Assembly: GCA_963732365.1 (NCBI GenBank)
Contig: CAVSZC010000001.1
Span: 124,001 to 188,000, forward strand
Source: SR-FBR-E99 sp963732365
GTDB lineage: Bacteria > Bacteroidota > Bacteroidia > Bacteroidales > VadinHA17
DNA: 64,000 nt
Direction: 5' to 3'
Part shown: positions 26,204 through 34,800 of the stretch, piece by piece
How positions within the stretch are numbered: the first letter of the stretch is position 1
How the letters are laid out: every line of letters begins with the position of its first letter
Notes under the pieces: generated by a model
What the model was told of the DNA's origin: nothing
Database searches by the model: none
The model's input: the letters and a program-made list of their open reading frames with translations, nothing else
Made by a program: the position numbers and the translations under genes

Positions 26204-26682
26204 TATTCTACTCCTTTCATAAGTTTTGACCCCGGTTGATTAAGCACCTTGGTGAGCTTCGTGCGGTCAAAGACGGCATGCTCAAACTCCTGCGAGAAGG
26301 CGAGTGCCTGCGAAGGGCATGTCTTGACGCACAGCCCGCAGAAGGTACACATCCCGAGATGGTATATATGCTTGTCTATTATCCTCTTTTTCTTACCCTC
26401 TTCAGTAACCTCGGTAGCCGAGATCACCTCGATTGAGCCATTGGGGCAGTTTATCTCGCAAATCCCGCAGCCGGTACACTTGTGCTCGTTCTTTTCAGTG
26501 TGCGGCATAACCACCTCACCCTTGAAACGATCGAACATGACCAGTGTATCCCTGTTGTCAGGATACTGCTGTGTGAGGGTTGTCCCGGGCCTGAAGAAAT
26601 AGCCGCCAGTCACCGTCATGCCAACAAGAAGCGATTTGATCCCGTTGAAGATACCACTGAAATATTCTATTACACTTTTCAT
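26203..26682 (-). CDS. nuoI: NADH-quinone oxidoreductase subunit I (2 x 4Fe-4S)
   Basis: The 159-residue peripheral subunit has two ferredoxin motifs, CTGCGICEINCP and CTFCGLCVKTCP, which bind clusters N6a and N6b and carry electrons to N2. The N-terminal amphipathic stretch (IFNGIKSLLVGMTVTGGYFF) is the usual membrane contact. With no NuoE/F/G in the operon, this subunit is a plausible entry point for reduced ferredoxin or another donor; that is inference. Confidence 0.95.
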   Translation of the reverse strand: MKSVIEYFSGIFNGIKSLLVGMTVTGGYFFRPGTTLTQQYPDNRDTLVMFDRFKGEVVMPHTEKNEHKCTGCGICEINCPNGSIEVISATEVTEEGKKKRIIDKHIYHLGMCTFCGLCVKTCPSQALAFSQEFEHAVFDRTKLTKVLNQPGSKLMKGVE

Positions 26683-26711
26683 CTCTTTCCTTGAACTCAG
26701 TTATTCTTTTT

Positions 26712-27800
26712 CTACCAGTGCCATCCCAGAAGGACGATCAAGGCCATAATAAGTACGTTAATGATATTTATCGGCAGGAAATACTTCCATTCAAGGGTGA
26801 GCAGCTGGTCAATCCTGAGCCTGGGGAATGTCCACTTAAACCACATTATCAGGAAGATAAGCGCTCCGGTCTTGCCGAGGAACCATATGAAGGGAGGGAT
26901 TAAGTTCATCACCTTGTTAAATCCTTCCCACCCGTAAACATTGAAAGGCATCCAGCCGCCGAAGAATACTGTGGTGGCAATGGCCGCAACGATGAACATG
27001 TTAATGTATTCCGCCAGGAAGAAGAAAGCGAATCTTATTCCGGAGTATTCGGTATGGAATCCTGCGGTGAGTTCCGATTCTGCCTCTGCAAGGTCGAAGG
27101 GTCCCCTGTTGGTCTCGGCCGTGCTGGAGACAATAAATATGACGAAGGCTATCAGGGCCGGTATGTGACCCCTGAAGATGAACCATCCGTACTGCTGTGC
27201 CTGTACAATCTCAGAGAGCTGCATGGTGCCGGCCAGGACAACGATGGTCACAAGCGACATGCCGACAGAGAGCTCGTAGCTCACTATCTGTGCTCCGCTT
27301 CTCATGGCACCGATGAGTGAATATTTGTTATTGCTTGCCCACCCGGCCAGGAGTACACCCACGACCCCCATCGATGAGACGGCCATCAGGTAAAAGACAC
27401 CTATGTTCAGGTCTATGGCATGCAGGCCCTTGGCAAAGGGCAACGCCCCCATAGCCATGAATGAAGCAATAATTACAATATAAGGTGCAAGGCTGAAAAG
27501 TATTTTGTCAGCATTCTTTATAGGCACAAGCTCAACAAAGAGAAGCTTGACAAGGTCTGCGATGGTCTGAAACATGCCGCCGGGTCCGACCCTGTTCGGC
27601 CCAAGCCTGTTCTGCATCAGGGCGCATACCTTCCTCTCTGCATAGACGAGGAACAACCCCACTATTGCATAGAAGATTAGTATCGCCACTCCGATGATCA
27701 ACATTTCTATGGCCACTGCCAGGCCCGGGCTCATTGCGGCCCTCAGGCTCTGATCAATCCAGGCAGTAAATGAACTGAAATCGTATATGCTAAACTCCAT
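26712..27800 (-). CDS. nuoH: NADH-quinone oxidoreductase subunit H
   Basis: The 362-residue membrane protein anchors the peripheral arm and lines the quinone channel. It has YAERKVCALMQNRLGPNRVGP, the NuoH signature loop, and FDLAEAESELTAGFHTEYSG with the conserved acidic residues. It directly follows nuoD by 23 bases. In genomes with a full 14-subunit set, nuoE, nuoF and nuoG lie at this point; here they are absent. Confidence 0.96.
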   Translation of the reverse strand: MEFSIYDFSSFTAWIDQSLRAAMSPGLAVAIEMLIIGVAILIFYAIVGLFLVYAERKVCALMQNRLGPNRVGPGGMFQTIADLVKLLFVELVPIKNADKILFSLAPYIVIIASFMAMGALPFAKGLHAIDLNIGVFYLMAVSSMGVVGVLLAGWASNNKYSLIGAMRSGAQIVSYELSVGMSLVTIVVLAGTMQLSEIVQAQQYGWFIFRGHIPALIAFVIFIVSSTAETNRGPFDLAEAESELTAGFHTEYSGIRFAFFFLAEYINMFIVAAIATTVFFGGWMPFNVYGWEGFNKVMNLIPPFIWFLGKTGALIFLIMWFKWTFPRLRIDQLLTLEWKYFLPINIINVLIMALIVLLGWHW

Positions 27801-27823
27801 ATCAGGATTCTGTTTCGTTGGTT

Positions 27824-28945
27824 CTATCTGTCAATATCGGGTATGATCAGGTCAAGCGAGCCGCCTATGGCAACGAGGTCGGCTATCTTTGATCCCCTTG
27901 CCATGAGGTTCAGCGGTGCAAGGTTGACGAAGTTGGGAGACCTGAACTTAACCCTGTAAGGGTTCTTGTTGCCGTCGCTGACAATATAAACGCCAAGCTC
28001 GCCGCGTGGGGTTTCTACACTCTGAAAATACTCACCCTCCGGTAATTTGATCACGGGCTTCATCTTTGCCGTGCAGGGCCCTTCCGGGATGTTGTCAATA
28101 AGCTGGTCGATGATGTTCATTGACTCTCTCATCTCCTCCATCCTGGCCAGGTAACGGTGGAAGACATCTCCCTCGGTGTAGAGTATCTCCCTGAATGCCA
28201 CCTTATCATATGCACTGTACGGATTATGCTTCCTGATGTCGCATGAGAATCCTGAGGCACGGCCGGTGGGGCCCGTCAGTCCCCATGCTATTGCCTGCTC
28301 CTTCGTCATTACCCCCATACCTTTCGAGCGTTCCTGGAAGATAACGTTGCCGGTGAGAAGATCATCATACTCATGTATCACTCCGCGGAAGTATTTGAGA
28401 AATTCCTTTACCCTGTTCTGGAAGTTGGGATGTATGTCGTTCATCAGTCCGCCGGGTGTGTTGTAGCTCACGATCATCCTTCCGCCGCAGCTCTCCTCGA
28501 ATATGTCAAGCACCTTTTCGCGGTCTCTCAGGCCGTAGAAGAAGCATGTCAGTCCGCCAAGGTCCATCCCGAAGGTGGCCCAGAAGAGCTGGTGCGACTG
28601 TATCCTGGTCAGCTCGCTCATGATTGTGCGGATGTACTTAACCCTTTCCGGAACCTCTATCTCGAGGGCTTTCTCCACCGTCAGGCAGACAGCCTCGTTA
28701 TTGATATGCGCCGACAGGTAATCCATCCTGTCAGTGAGGTGTATTATCTGCTGATAAGTCAGGTTCTCGCACATCTTCTCGATGCCGCGGTGTATGTAAC
28801 CTATGTGCGGCTCGACCCTCTGAACTATCTCACCCTTGAGTGCGACGACCAGACGGAGCACGCCGTGGGTGGACGGGTGCTGAGGGCCCATATTTATTAT
28901 GTACTCCTCATTCTCGAGCCCGACCTTTTTTTCCTTCACTTCCAT
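27824..28945 (-). CDS. nuoD: NADH-quinone oxidoreductase subunit D
   Basis: The 373-residue subunit is the 49-kDa-type protein at the quinone site, derived from the hydrogenase large subunit. Characteristic segments are NMGPQHPSTHGVLRL, PHIGYIHRGIEKMCE and HLTDRMDYLSAHINN. It is a separate protein, not fused to NuoC. It starts 3 bases after the nuoC stop. Confidence 0.96.
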   Translation of the reverse strand: MEVKEKKVGLENEEYIINMGPQHPSTHGVLRLVVALKGEIVQRVEPHIGYIHRGIEKMCENLTYQQIIHLTDRMDYLSAHINNEAVCLTVEKALEIEVPERVKYIRTIMSELTRIQSHQLFWATFGMDLGGLTCFFYGLRDREKVLDIFEESCGGRMIVSYNTPGGLMNDIHPNFQNRVKEFLKYFRGVIHEYDDLLTGNVIFQERSKGMGVMTKEQAIAWGLTGPTGRASGFSCDIRKHNPYSAYDKVAFREILYTEGDVFHRYLARMEEMRESMNIIDQLIDNIPEGPCTAKMKPVIKLPEGEYFQSVETPRGELGVYIVSDGNKNPYRVKFRSPNFVNLAPLNLMARGSKIADLVAIGGSLDLIIPDIDR

Positions 28946-28948
28946 AAC

Positions 28949-29404
28949 TTATTTTAAAACAATGTTAACATCGTCTTTATAATCCTTCCTGAGGGGATAT
29001 CCCCATGTGCTGTCGAGGAACAGCCTTCTCAGGTCAGGATGATCATTGAACCTGATACCCAGAAGATCATAGACCTCACGTTCGTGATATTCGGCACCGG
29101 GCCAGACGGAGCATACCGAGTCGACGGCAGGGTTGTCCCTGTCAGATATCCTCGTTTTTACAACTGCCATATGATTGAAGGCATATGACCTGAGATGATA
29201 AACCACCCCCAGGTCGGTGCCGTAATCCATTCCGGTAAGGCACACAAGAATGTCAAAAGAGAGGTTGCTCTCATCCCTGAGCCTGCCCATGACAGACTTA
29301 AGGTTTTCCGGGGCCACTGTCAGTTCCACAAACTGTTTTCCTTCGGCTGTCACAGCTTCCGGCACAGCGGCGGCTATTGCTGCATAGAGTTGACTCTTTT
29401 CCAT
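28949..29404 (-). CDS. nuoC: NADH-quinone oxidoreductase subunit C
   Basis: The 151-residue peripheral subunit is the 30-kDa-type protein. It carries the signature ERE(V)YDLLGIRFNDHPDLRR and the tail TWGYPLRKDYK that are diagnostic of NuoC. It lies between nuoB (6 bases) and nuoD (3 bases). Confidence 0.95.
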   Translation of the reverse strand: MEKSQLYAAIAAAVPEAVTAEGKQFVELTVAPENLKSVMGRLRDESNLSFDILVCLTGMDYGTDLGVVYHLRSYAFNHMAVVKTRISDRDNPAVDSVCSVWPGAEYHEREVYDLLGIRFNDHPDLRRLFLDSTWGYPLRKDYKDDVNIVLK

Positions 29405-29410
29405 CTCTTA

Positions 29411-29971
29411 TCAGATACTGTTATGTGATTCGCTGCGCTTCTTTCTTGACTTCATTGACTCTGTCTCTATCTTACGCTGCAGCTGAAGCATGGCATAGAG
29501 GAGCGATTCAGGCCGCGGAGGGCATCCCGGGACAAAGACATCAACGGGGATGACATGTTCCACACCCTTGACGACATTATACGAGTTGAGGTAGAACGGG
29601 CCTCCGGAGACGGCACATGCACCCATGGCCACCACGTACTTGGGTTCTGACATCTGTTCGTACAGCCTCTGCAGAACAGGGGCCATCTTGTTGGTGATGG
29701 TGCCGGCTACCACAATGACGTCCGCCTGGCGCGGACTGGCGCGGTAGACCTCCATCCCGAAACGGGCGAAGTCATGCCTGGGGGCCCCAGTCGCCATCAT
29801 CTCAATACCGCAACAGCTTGTCGCGAAGGTGAGAGGCCACAGCGAGTTCTTTCTGCCCCAGTTAATTACACTGTCAATGGTTGTTACAAAGACGTTTGCT
29901 CCGCTTTCCTGCAGCTGTTCAAGGGTCTCGTTGTCCCTGAACTCCTCCTTTTTCATACCTTTTATTCCCAT
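29411..29971 (-). CDS. nuoB: NADH-quinone oxidoreductase subunit B
   Basis: The 186-residue subunit holds the N2 cluster next to the quinone site. The adjacent cysteines in TFATSCCGIEMM, and those in AMGACAVSGGPF and FVPGCPPRPE, are its ligands. The chosen start overlaps the nuoA stop by 10 bases; a second ATG five codons in (29956) would remove the overlap. The tail after QRKIETES is basic. Confidence 0.95.
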   Translation of the reverse strand: MGIKGMKKEEFRDNETLEQLQESGANVFVTTIDSVINWGRKNSLWPLTFATSCCGIEMMATGAPRHDFARFGMEVYRASPRQADVIVVAGTITNKMAPVLQRLYEQMSEPKYVVAMGACAVSGGPFYLNSYNVVKGVEHVIPVDVFVPGCPPRPESLLYAMLQLQRKIETESMKSRKKRSESHNSI

Positions 29972-30312
29972 GTCAGAGCATGTTTTTTCCAGGCATAGGC
30001 AAGTCCCAGACCCAGAATGAGTATAAAGACTGAGATTTCAATGAAGGCTACCATGCCTACCTCCCGCATGACCACTGCCCACGGAAAAAGAAAGACAATC
30101 TCCGCATCAAATATCAGGAAGAGGATCGCAAAAAGGTAATACCCGACATTGAACTGTAGCCAGGTGGTACCCTTGGTAGGTATTCCGCATTCATACGGGT
30201 CGAATTTCTGAGGGGATGTCGATCTCGGTGCTACCAGTCCGGAGAAGAGAATCACCACTCCCACAAAAATAAGCCCCACAAGAAAGAAAAGAATAAGGGC
30301 TTGATTAGTCAT
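29962..30312 (-). CDS. nuoA: NADH-quinone oxidoreductase subunit A
   Basis: The 116-residue, three-helix membrane subunit starts the nuo operon. It shows the loop KFDPYECGIPTKG with the conserved cysteine and the YLFAILFLIFDAEIVFLFPW segment with acidic residues of the E-channel. The length is normal. Confidence 0.95.
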   Translation of the reverse strand: MTNQALILFFLVGLIFVGVVILFSGLVAPRSTSPQKFDPYECGIPTKGTTWLQFNVGYYLFAILFLIFDAEIVFLFPWAVVMREVGMVAFIEISVFILILGLGLAYAWKKHALTWE

Positions 30313-30350
30313 ATTTGTTTGATTTTAATCAGATTTTATTAATTCCGTCG

Positions 30351-30358
30351 CAAAGATA
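30351..30358 (-). promoter_or_regulatory. Putative -7 promoter box of the nuo operon (TATCTTTG)
   Basis: On the minus strand TATCTTTG matches TAnnTTTG exactly and lies 38 bases before the nuoA ATG. A -33 TTG at the standard distance is not evident. The 122-base gap between nuoA and the QueA-like gene holds no other clear signal, and no terminator is visible in it. Confidence 0.5.
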
Positions 30359-30434
30359 TCAGCGCCTGATTTTTGCTGGCTAAGATATGATAATTATCAC
30401 TTATCTGTGAAATAATGAACAATAAGATCCCCGG

Positions 30435-31655
30435 TTACTTTTCGGGTTGCAGCAGCATGCTGTCACCGTAGCTCAGGAACCTGTATCCGGAGGTAAGGGC
30501 ATGATCATAAACGTCTCTCCATCTGCTCCCTGTGAATGCAGCCACGAGCAGAAGAAGGGTGCTTCCCGGCTGATGGAAGTTGGTTATCATGCCATTTACT
30601 GCCCTGAACCTGTATCCTGGTACAATCATAATATCAGTTGTAGCTTCAAGTGTCTCAATGCCTGCATTTTTCATCATCTCAAGGAGGGATTCCACCGCCG
30701 TATCCATATCCAGGTCACTCCGCCGTGTATAAGGTTCCCATTGCGATACGGAAGCAATGTTTCCGTCTTTCATGATCCCCTCCGCACATTTGACTCCAAG
30801 CCAGTAGATGCTCTCAAGGGTCCTTACAGTAGTTGTACCCACAGCAATCACCTTTCTCCCTTTAAGACTCCGCAGAATATGCTGAGAAACATAAAAATGT
30901 TCCCTGTGCATCAGGTGGTCAATGATCTTCTCTGATTTTACAGGTCTGAATGTCCCGGCGCTGACATGCAACGTTAGTTCGGCAGTGTCAAAGCCCCTGT
31001 CTGTTAGTGACTTCAGCAGTGAAGGGGTAAAATGAAGGCCCGCGGTAGGTGCGGCAACTGATCCCTCAATACGGGCATAGACGGTCTGGTATGACGAAAC
31101 ATCAATCTGCTCATCCTCTCTTCCAAGGTAGGGCGGAACAGGCATATGGCCAATTGCCTCCAGAACCTCACCGAATGAGATCTGCCCGCCTTCCCATTCA
31201 AACCTTATCATGAAGGTGCCACCTTCAGATGATATTTTTTCGGCGTGCAGGACGCGTGTGACACCCTCTGCAGTGAATGAGGCCGTGAGCCTGCCGCTTT
31301 TCCACCTCCTGAGATTTCCGATAAGACACTTCCAGACAACACCTGTTGTGCATGACAGATTCATCTCAAAATCATACGGTTCAAGCGGTTCGAGGCAGAA
31401 TATCTCTATGGTTGCGCCGCTTTCCTTCCTGAAAATGAGTCTCGCTCTTATTACCCTTGTGTTGTTGAAGACAAGAAGGCTGCCGGGACTCAGAATCGCT
31501 GGCAGATCCCTGAAGACCCTGTCATTAATCTCAACCCCGTTCCAATGCAGCAGCTTCGAACTATCCCTCTCGGGAAGAGGATACTTCGCTATTTTCTCAT
31601 CAGGCAGATCATAGAAATAATCTCCGATTCTGATATTATGGTAACCGGGTGACAT
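30435..31655 (-). CDS. QueA-like S-adenosylmethionine:tRNA ribosyltransferase-isomerase
   Basis: The ATG at 31655 (MSPGYHNIRIGDYFYDLP) gives 406 residues; a TTG six codons upstream is unlikely. QueA transfers the ribosyl part of SAM to preQ1 in tRNA to make epoxyqueuosine. Signatures here are PLPERDSSKLL, LVFNNTRVI, PVPPYLGRE, AAPTAGLHFT, HVSAGTFRPV and the tail NFHQPGSTLLLLVAAF. It is longer than the usual 340-350 residues, with extra sequence around residues 95-160. It matches a long QueA-like paralogue I know from Bacteroidota, so whether it modifies the same tRNA position is open. It is divergent from the Smr gene. Confidence 0.8.
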   Translation of the reverse strand: MSPGYHNIRIGDYFYDLPDEKIAKYPLPERDSSKLLHWNGVEINDRVFRDLPAILSPGSLLVFNNTRVIRARLIFRKESGATIEIFCLEPLEPYDFEMNLSCTTGVVWKCLIGNLRRWKSGRLTASFTAEGVTRVLHAEKISSEGGTFMIRFEWEGGQISFGEVLEAIGHMPVPPYLGREDEQIDVSSYQTVYARIEGSVAAPTAGLHFTPSLLKSLTDRGFDTAELTLHVSAGTFRPVKSEKIIDHLMHREHFYVSQHILRSLKGRKVIAVGTTTVRTLESIYWLGVKCAEGIMKDGNIASVSQWEPYTRRSDLDMDTAVESLLEMMKNAGIETLEATTDIMIVPGYRFRAVNGMITNFHQPGSTLLLLVAAFTGSRWRDVYDHALTSGYRFLSYGDSMLLQPEK

Positions 31656-31705
31656 ACATTCAGGATGCGCCAAAAATAACTAATTTTAAGAAAAAATCTG
31701 CAGAG

Positions 31706-32017
31706 ATGAAATCCGGTCCTGATAAACCACCCGGCAACAGAAGGCAATTGTCACGAGAGGTCGATCTTCACCTTAAGAGCGGATATAACGGCAAGGATGC
31801 TGTCATGAGACAACTGGCACGTGTGAGGGGTGAAATGGACAACGCTCTCAGGACAGGGATCAGGGAGATAATTTTCATTCATGGCGTTGGTAGCGGCAAG
31901 CTGAAGGAAGAGTTAAGAAGAATTATTACAGAGCATTATCCGTCATGCAGTTATCATGATGCATCATTTGCTGCTTATGGTTACGGGGCGGCGACGGTTG
32001 TTGAAATTAAGAATTAG
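31706..32017 (+). CDS. Small Smr-domain protein
   Basis: The ATG at 31706 (MKSGPDKPPG) gives 103 residues; a GTG at 31649 would overlap the QueA-like gene and is not preferred. The protein is an Smr domain: EVDLHL at the N-terminal end, IREIIFIHGVGSGKLKEEL in the middle and YHDASFAAYGYGAATVVEI at the end. Smr domains, as at the C-terminus of MutS2, are nucleases or bind branched DNA or stalled-ribosome mRNA. Here the domain stands alone after a basic, proline-rich tail. The stop lies inside a short AT-rich tandem repeat. Confidence 0.8.
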   Translation: MKSGPDKPPGNRRQLSREVDLHLKSGYNGKDAVMRQLARVRGEMDNALRTGIREIIFIHGVGSGKLKEELRRIITEHYPSCSYHDASFAAYGYGAATVVEIKN

Positions 32018-32045
32018 GAATTAGGAATTAAGAATGGGATTCAAG
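32003..32045. repeat. Short tandem repeat (AATTAGG/AATTAAG type)
   Basis: Units of 7-9 bases (aaattaag, aattagg, aattagg, aattaag, aatggg) begin inside the last codons of the Smr gene and run to about 14 bases before the aldehyde dehydrogenase start. The final Smr codons (E-I-K-N) are read from the repeat. Confidence 0.7.
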
Positions 32046-32059
32046 AATAGATTGGTGGC

Positions 32060-33424
32060 ATGGCATATGTAAGTTATAATCCGTGGACGGGCATAACAAT
32101 GGCAACATTCCCTGACATGGCGGACAGGGAGATTGAGGATATATTGAGTGCTGCCGGTGAGGCTTTTCGAAAATGGCGTCATGTTCCTGTCGTTGAGAGA
32201 TGTGGTCTCTTAAGGTCAATGGCGGACCAGTTGAAGAGCAGGAGGAGGGAGGTGGCTGAAATCATGGCCACAGAGATGGGCAAACCTGTGTCACAGGGTA
32301 TGGCGGAGGCGGATAAGTGTGCGCTGCTGTGCAGCTGGTACGCCGACCATGCCGCTGCGATGCTTAAGCCTGAAAGAAGAGAGTCATCTGCCCGCGAGAG
32401 CTATGTTTACTATGAACCCCAGGGAATTATTCTCGGCATTATGCCCTGGAACTTTCCCTTCTGGCAGGTTTTCAGGTTCATTGTGCCGGCACTTACGGGA
32501 GGCAATGGGGCGCTTCTCAAGCATGCCTCCAACGCGCCACGGTGCGCCGTGGCCATTGAAGAGATTGTAAAGGCCTCAGGCTATCCTGACGGACTCTTCC
32601 GAACGCTCTTCCCGTCACATGACCAGGTCTCGGATCTCATATCGTCACCGCTTGTAAGGGGTGTCTCTCTCACAGGGAGCAACACTGCCGGTTCTTCCGT
32701 TGCAGCCATCGCCGGAAAAAACCTGAAGAAAGTTGTGATGGAGCTGGGTGGCAGCGATCCCTTCATCGTTTTTCCGGATGCCTCGCTGGAGCAAGCAGTG
32801 GAGGCCGCGGTCTTCTCACGGTTCCAGAACTGCGGACAGAGTTGCATCGCAGCCAAGAGACTGATCATCCATGCTGACATCTATGAAGTTTTCAGAGAGA
32901 GACTGATAGATAAGGTCTTATCCCTGAAGACTGGCGACCCGCTTGACAATTCTACCGATGTCGGGCCAATGGTTAACGGCGCTGCGGCTGGTGACCTGGA
33001 GCGGCAGCTTGATCTGACACTGAGAGCCGGAGCGAAGCTTCTGTGCGGTGGGAGGGATCCCGATGCCGGACCGGCTGTGTTTCTTCCCTCAGTCGTTGAC
33101 CAGGTGCCTGTTACGGCTCCTCTGGCATGCGAAGAGGTGTTCGGCCCCGTTGTGCCCCTGTTCACCTTCGAAACTGTCGCAGAAGCCGTTAAAATGGCAA
33201 ATGACACGCCGTTCGGACTCGGTGCAGCTGTCTGGACCTCTGACGAGTCGGTTGCTCTTGATGTTGCCAGACAGATAGATACGGGAACGGTTGCCATAAA
33301 CGGGTTTGTCAAATCAGAACCCGGACTGCCATTCGGAGGGGTAAAGGAATCAGGCTATGGCCGTGAGCTGGCTGTGGAGGGGCTGCGTGAGTTCATGAAT
33401 ATAAAAACAATAAATATATTTTAA
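32060..33424 (+). CDS. NAD(P)-dependent succinate-semialdehyde dehydrogenase-like aldehyde dehydrogenase
   Basis: The 454-residue protein is a soluble ALDH of the SSADH branch. It has the nucleotide-site segment IMPWNFPFWQVFRF, the catalytic glutamate E228 in VMELGGSDPF and the nucleophile C262 in NCGQSCIAAKR, and ends with FGGVKESGYGRELAVEG. It oxidises an aldehyde such as succinate semialdehyde to the acid; the substrate is inferred from resemblance to short bacterial SSADH (Sad/GabD type). It stands alone, followed closely by RNase P RNA on the same strand. Confidence 0.88.
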   Translation: MAYVSYNPWTGITMATFPDMADREIEDILSAAGEAFRKWRHVPVVERCGLLRSMADQLKSRRREVAEIMATEMGKPVSQGMAEADKCALLCSWYADHAAAMLKPERRESSARESYVYYEPQGIILGIMPWNFPFWQVFRFIVPALTGGNGALLKHASNAPRCAVAIEEIVKASGYPDGLFRTLFPSHDQVSDLISSPLVRGVSLTGSNTAGSSVAAIAGKNLKKVVMELGGSDPFIVFPDASLEQAVEAAVFSRFQNCGQSCIAAKRLIIHADIYEVFRERLIDKVLSLKTGDPLDNSTDVGPMVNGAAAGDLERQLDLTLRAGAKLLCGGRDPDAGPAVFLPSVVDQVPVTAPLACEEVFGPVVPLFTFETVAEAVKMANDTPFGLGAAVWTSDESVALDVARQIDTGTVAINGFVKSEPGLPFGGVKESGYGRELAVEGLREFMNIKTINIF

Positions 33425-33487
33425 CCTTTCATACAGGTCTCAGACCTGTCTCCTGCGTTGATGATGACAGAATAGGACCGGATTTTG

Positions 33488-33495
33488 TATCTTTG
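33488..33495 (+). promoter_or_regulatory. Putative -7 box of rnpB (TATCTTTG)
   Basis: TATCTTTG, an exact TAnnTTTG match, ends 6 bases before the first paired base of RNase P RNA, which is the expected distance to a start of transcription. The best upstream TTG is at 33458-33460, somewhat too far. Confidence 0.6.
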
Positions 33496-33500
33496 CAGCA

Positions 33501-33875
33501 TGGCAGGCCGATCCGTCGCCCTGGTACGCAGTATCGGGGAGGAAAGTCCGGGCAACACAGAGCACCATCCTTCCTAACGGGAAGATGTCCGAAAGGATAT
33601 AGCAGTGTAACAGAAAACAACAGTCCCGCCACGGCGGGGAATTGGTGAAAAGGTGAGGTAAAAGCTCACCGGTCCCGGTGGCGACACCGGGAGCCGTACA
33701 CCTGATGGGTTGAAAGACCGTGTATACCGGCGCCCGAGGGCTGCTCGCCCGAGCCGGGGGGTAGGTCGTACGATCACGCTGGCAACTGCGTGACAAGATA
33801 AATGACGGAACAGGTGCAGTATCCTCTTGCAGGATGACGCACTGAGACAGAATCCGGCTTACAGGCCTGCCTCTG
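33501..33875 (+). ncRNA. rnpB: RNase P RNA, bacterial type A
   Basis: This is the catalytic RNA that removes tRNA 5' leaders. The conserved region I is seen as GGAGGAAAGTCCGGGC at 33538-33553, and the 3' conserved end as ACAGAATCCGGCTTACAGG near 33847-33865. The terminal helix P1 forms between GGCAGGCC (33502-33509) and GGCCTGCC (33864-33871). Between them lie the GC-rich hairpins expected of P8-P15, such as the CACCGGTCCCGGTGG and CGAGGGCTGCTCG regions. Length of about 370 bases is normal. Open frames on the minus strand across it are not genes. A strong terminator follows directly. Confidence 0.96.
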
Positions 33876-33880
33876 AAACA

Positions 33881-33912
33881 AAAATGCCACCCGCGAGGGT
33901 GGCATTTTTTAT
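33881..33912 (+). terminator. Intrinsic terminator after rnpB
   Basis: AATGCCACCC and GGGTGGCATT form a perfect 10-bp stem around a GCGA loop, followed by a run of T. An A-run on the left makes it potentially bidirectional, so it could also stop readthrough from the minus-strand LolA-like gene. Confidence 0.9.
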
Positions 33913-33921
33913 ATCGCCCGT

Positions 33922-33959
33922 AATGTAACGACGCCCAATTTGGGCGTCGTTCCTACATT
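33922..33959. repeat. REP-like GC-rich palindrome
   Basis: A nine-base GC-rich arm (ACGACGCCC/GGGCGTCGT) encloses an AATTT loop, and an outer arm (AATGTA/TACATT) extends it to a 38-base hairpin broken by three unpaired bases. It has no T-run of its own. It lies between the rnpB terminator and the LolA-like gene. Only one copy is seen in the window. Confidence 0.6.
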
Positions 33960-33970
33960 GTATTATGAAT

Positions 33971-34675
33971 TTATTTTATGGTAAAGACCGAGTCTGCAAT
34001 CTCCCTGTCGATTTCAACCTTGTCAAAGGTTACGCCTCCCATCTCCACACCGTTTACCATCTGGGTGATGACCTTGGCAAATTTAACGCCGTTAACATCA
34101 TGATATTCACTAATATAGCTTTCCACCTCCATCTCCTGGCCCATCTGGCTCACCTTTGCTGTGGTCTTCACGGTGAGGTAGGTCTCCTTATCTATAAAGA
34201 GGCCTGATATTTCTCCGGAAGCACTGGTGAGTGTCATTTTGAAAGCAGGTTTGCCATTGACGCTCTCCTCGCCTTCAAGCTTCAGTTTTCCTGCACGGAA
34301 GGCATCGAGTACGTTATTGCGGAACATGTTGTATTCCTTCACGCCTGAAAGTTGCTCTTCCGGTATCTCCATCGGCTCCGTCATACCTGCGAGCGGATTG
34401 ACCATATAACCCTTCTCCCCGTCATACATGGTGATAATTTCCATGCCGCTGTAGGTGATCACCACCTTGACCTTGTCGGGCTTCTTGACACTGATGATCA
34501 TAGGCATTTCAGTGCCCATCTGGGTAGCTTTTCCCTCCATGTAAACGGTATTTGCCTTTTCCAGTTTCTCAATGCCGTTAGTCGCATAGAACTTGTTTAC
34601 AATCTCATCCAGCGTCTGTGCACTGCAGACCGATGCGATCAGAATAGCCGGTAACAGAATAGATAGTCTTTTCAT
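33971..34675 (-). CDS. LolA-like outer-membrane lipoprotein-sorting family protein
   Basis: The 234-residue protein starts with a signal peptide (MKRLSILLPAILIASVCSAQ). The rest is rich in antiparallel strands with repeated basic-hydrophobic segments (ITMYDGEKGYMVNPLAGM, GLFIDKETYLTVKTTAKVSQMG) as in the LolA/LppX-like superfamily. Such periplasmic proteins carry lipoproteins or lipids across the periplasm. Bacteroidota have several paralogues annotated in this way, and this may not be the main LolA. It stands alone, convergent with rnpB and separated from rarA by 125 bases. Confidence 0.75.
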   Translation of the reverse strand: MKRLSILLPAILIASVCSAQTLDEIVNKFYATNGIEKLEKANTVYMEGKATQMGTEMPMIISVKKPDKVKVVITYSGMEIITMYDGEKGYMVNPLAGMTEPMEIPEEQLSGVKEYNMFRNNVLDAFRAGKLKLEGEESVNGKPAFKMTLTSASGEISGLFIDKETYLTVKTTAKVSQMGQEMEVESYISEYHDVNGVKFAKVITQMVNGVEMGGVTFDKVEIDREIADSVFTIK

Positions 34676-34800
34676 AATGATTTGTTTTGTAGTTTGTTAA
34701 AGTAATTCAACAGTAGTTTTAATTTATGTATTGTGGTTTCAATGTAACTGTATTGCTGAGACAGACTTTGACATCATAAATTTAGTAATACTTCAGAATT

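Noticed and set aside
33429..33796. Minus-strand open frames of 67-118 codons
   Set aside because: They lie across RNase P RNA, whose conserved ends and terminal helix are clear; the frames are by-products of GC-rich RNA structure.
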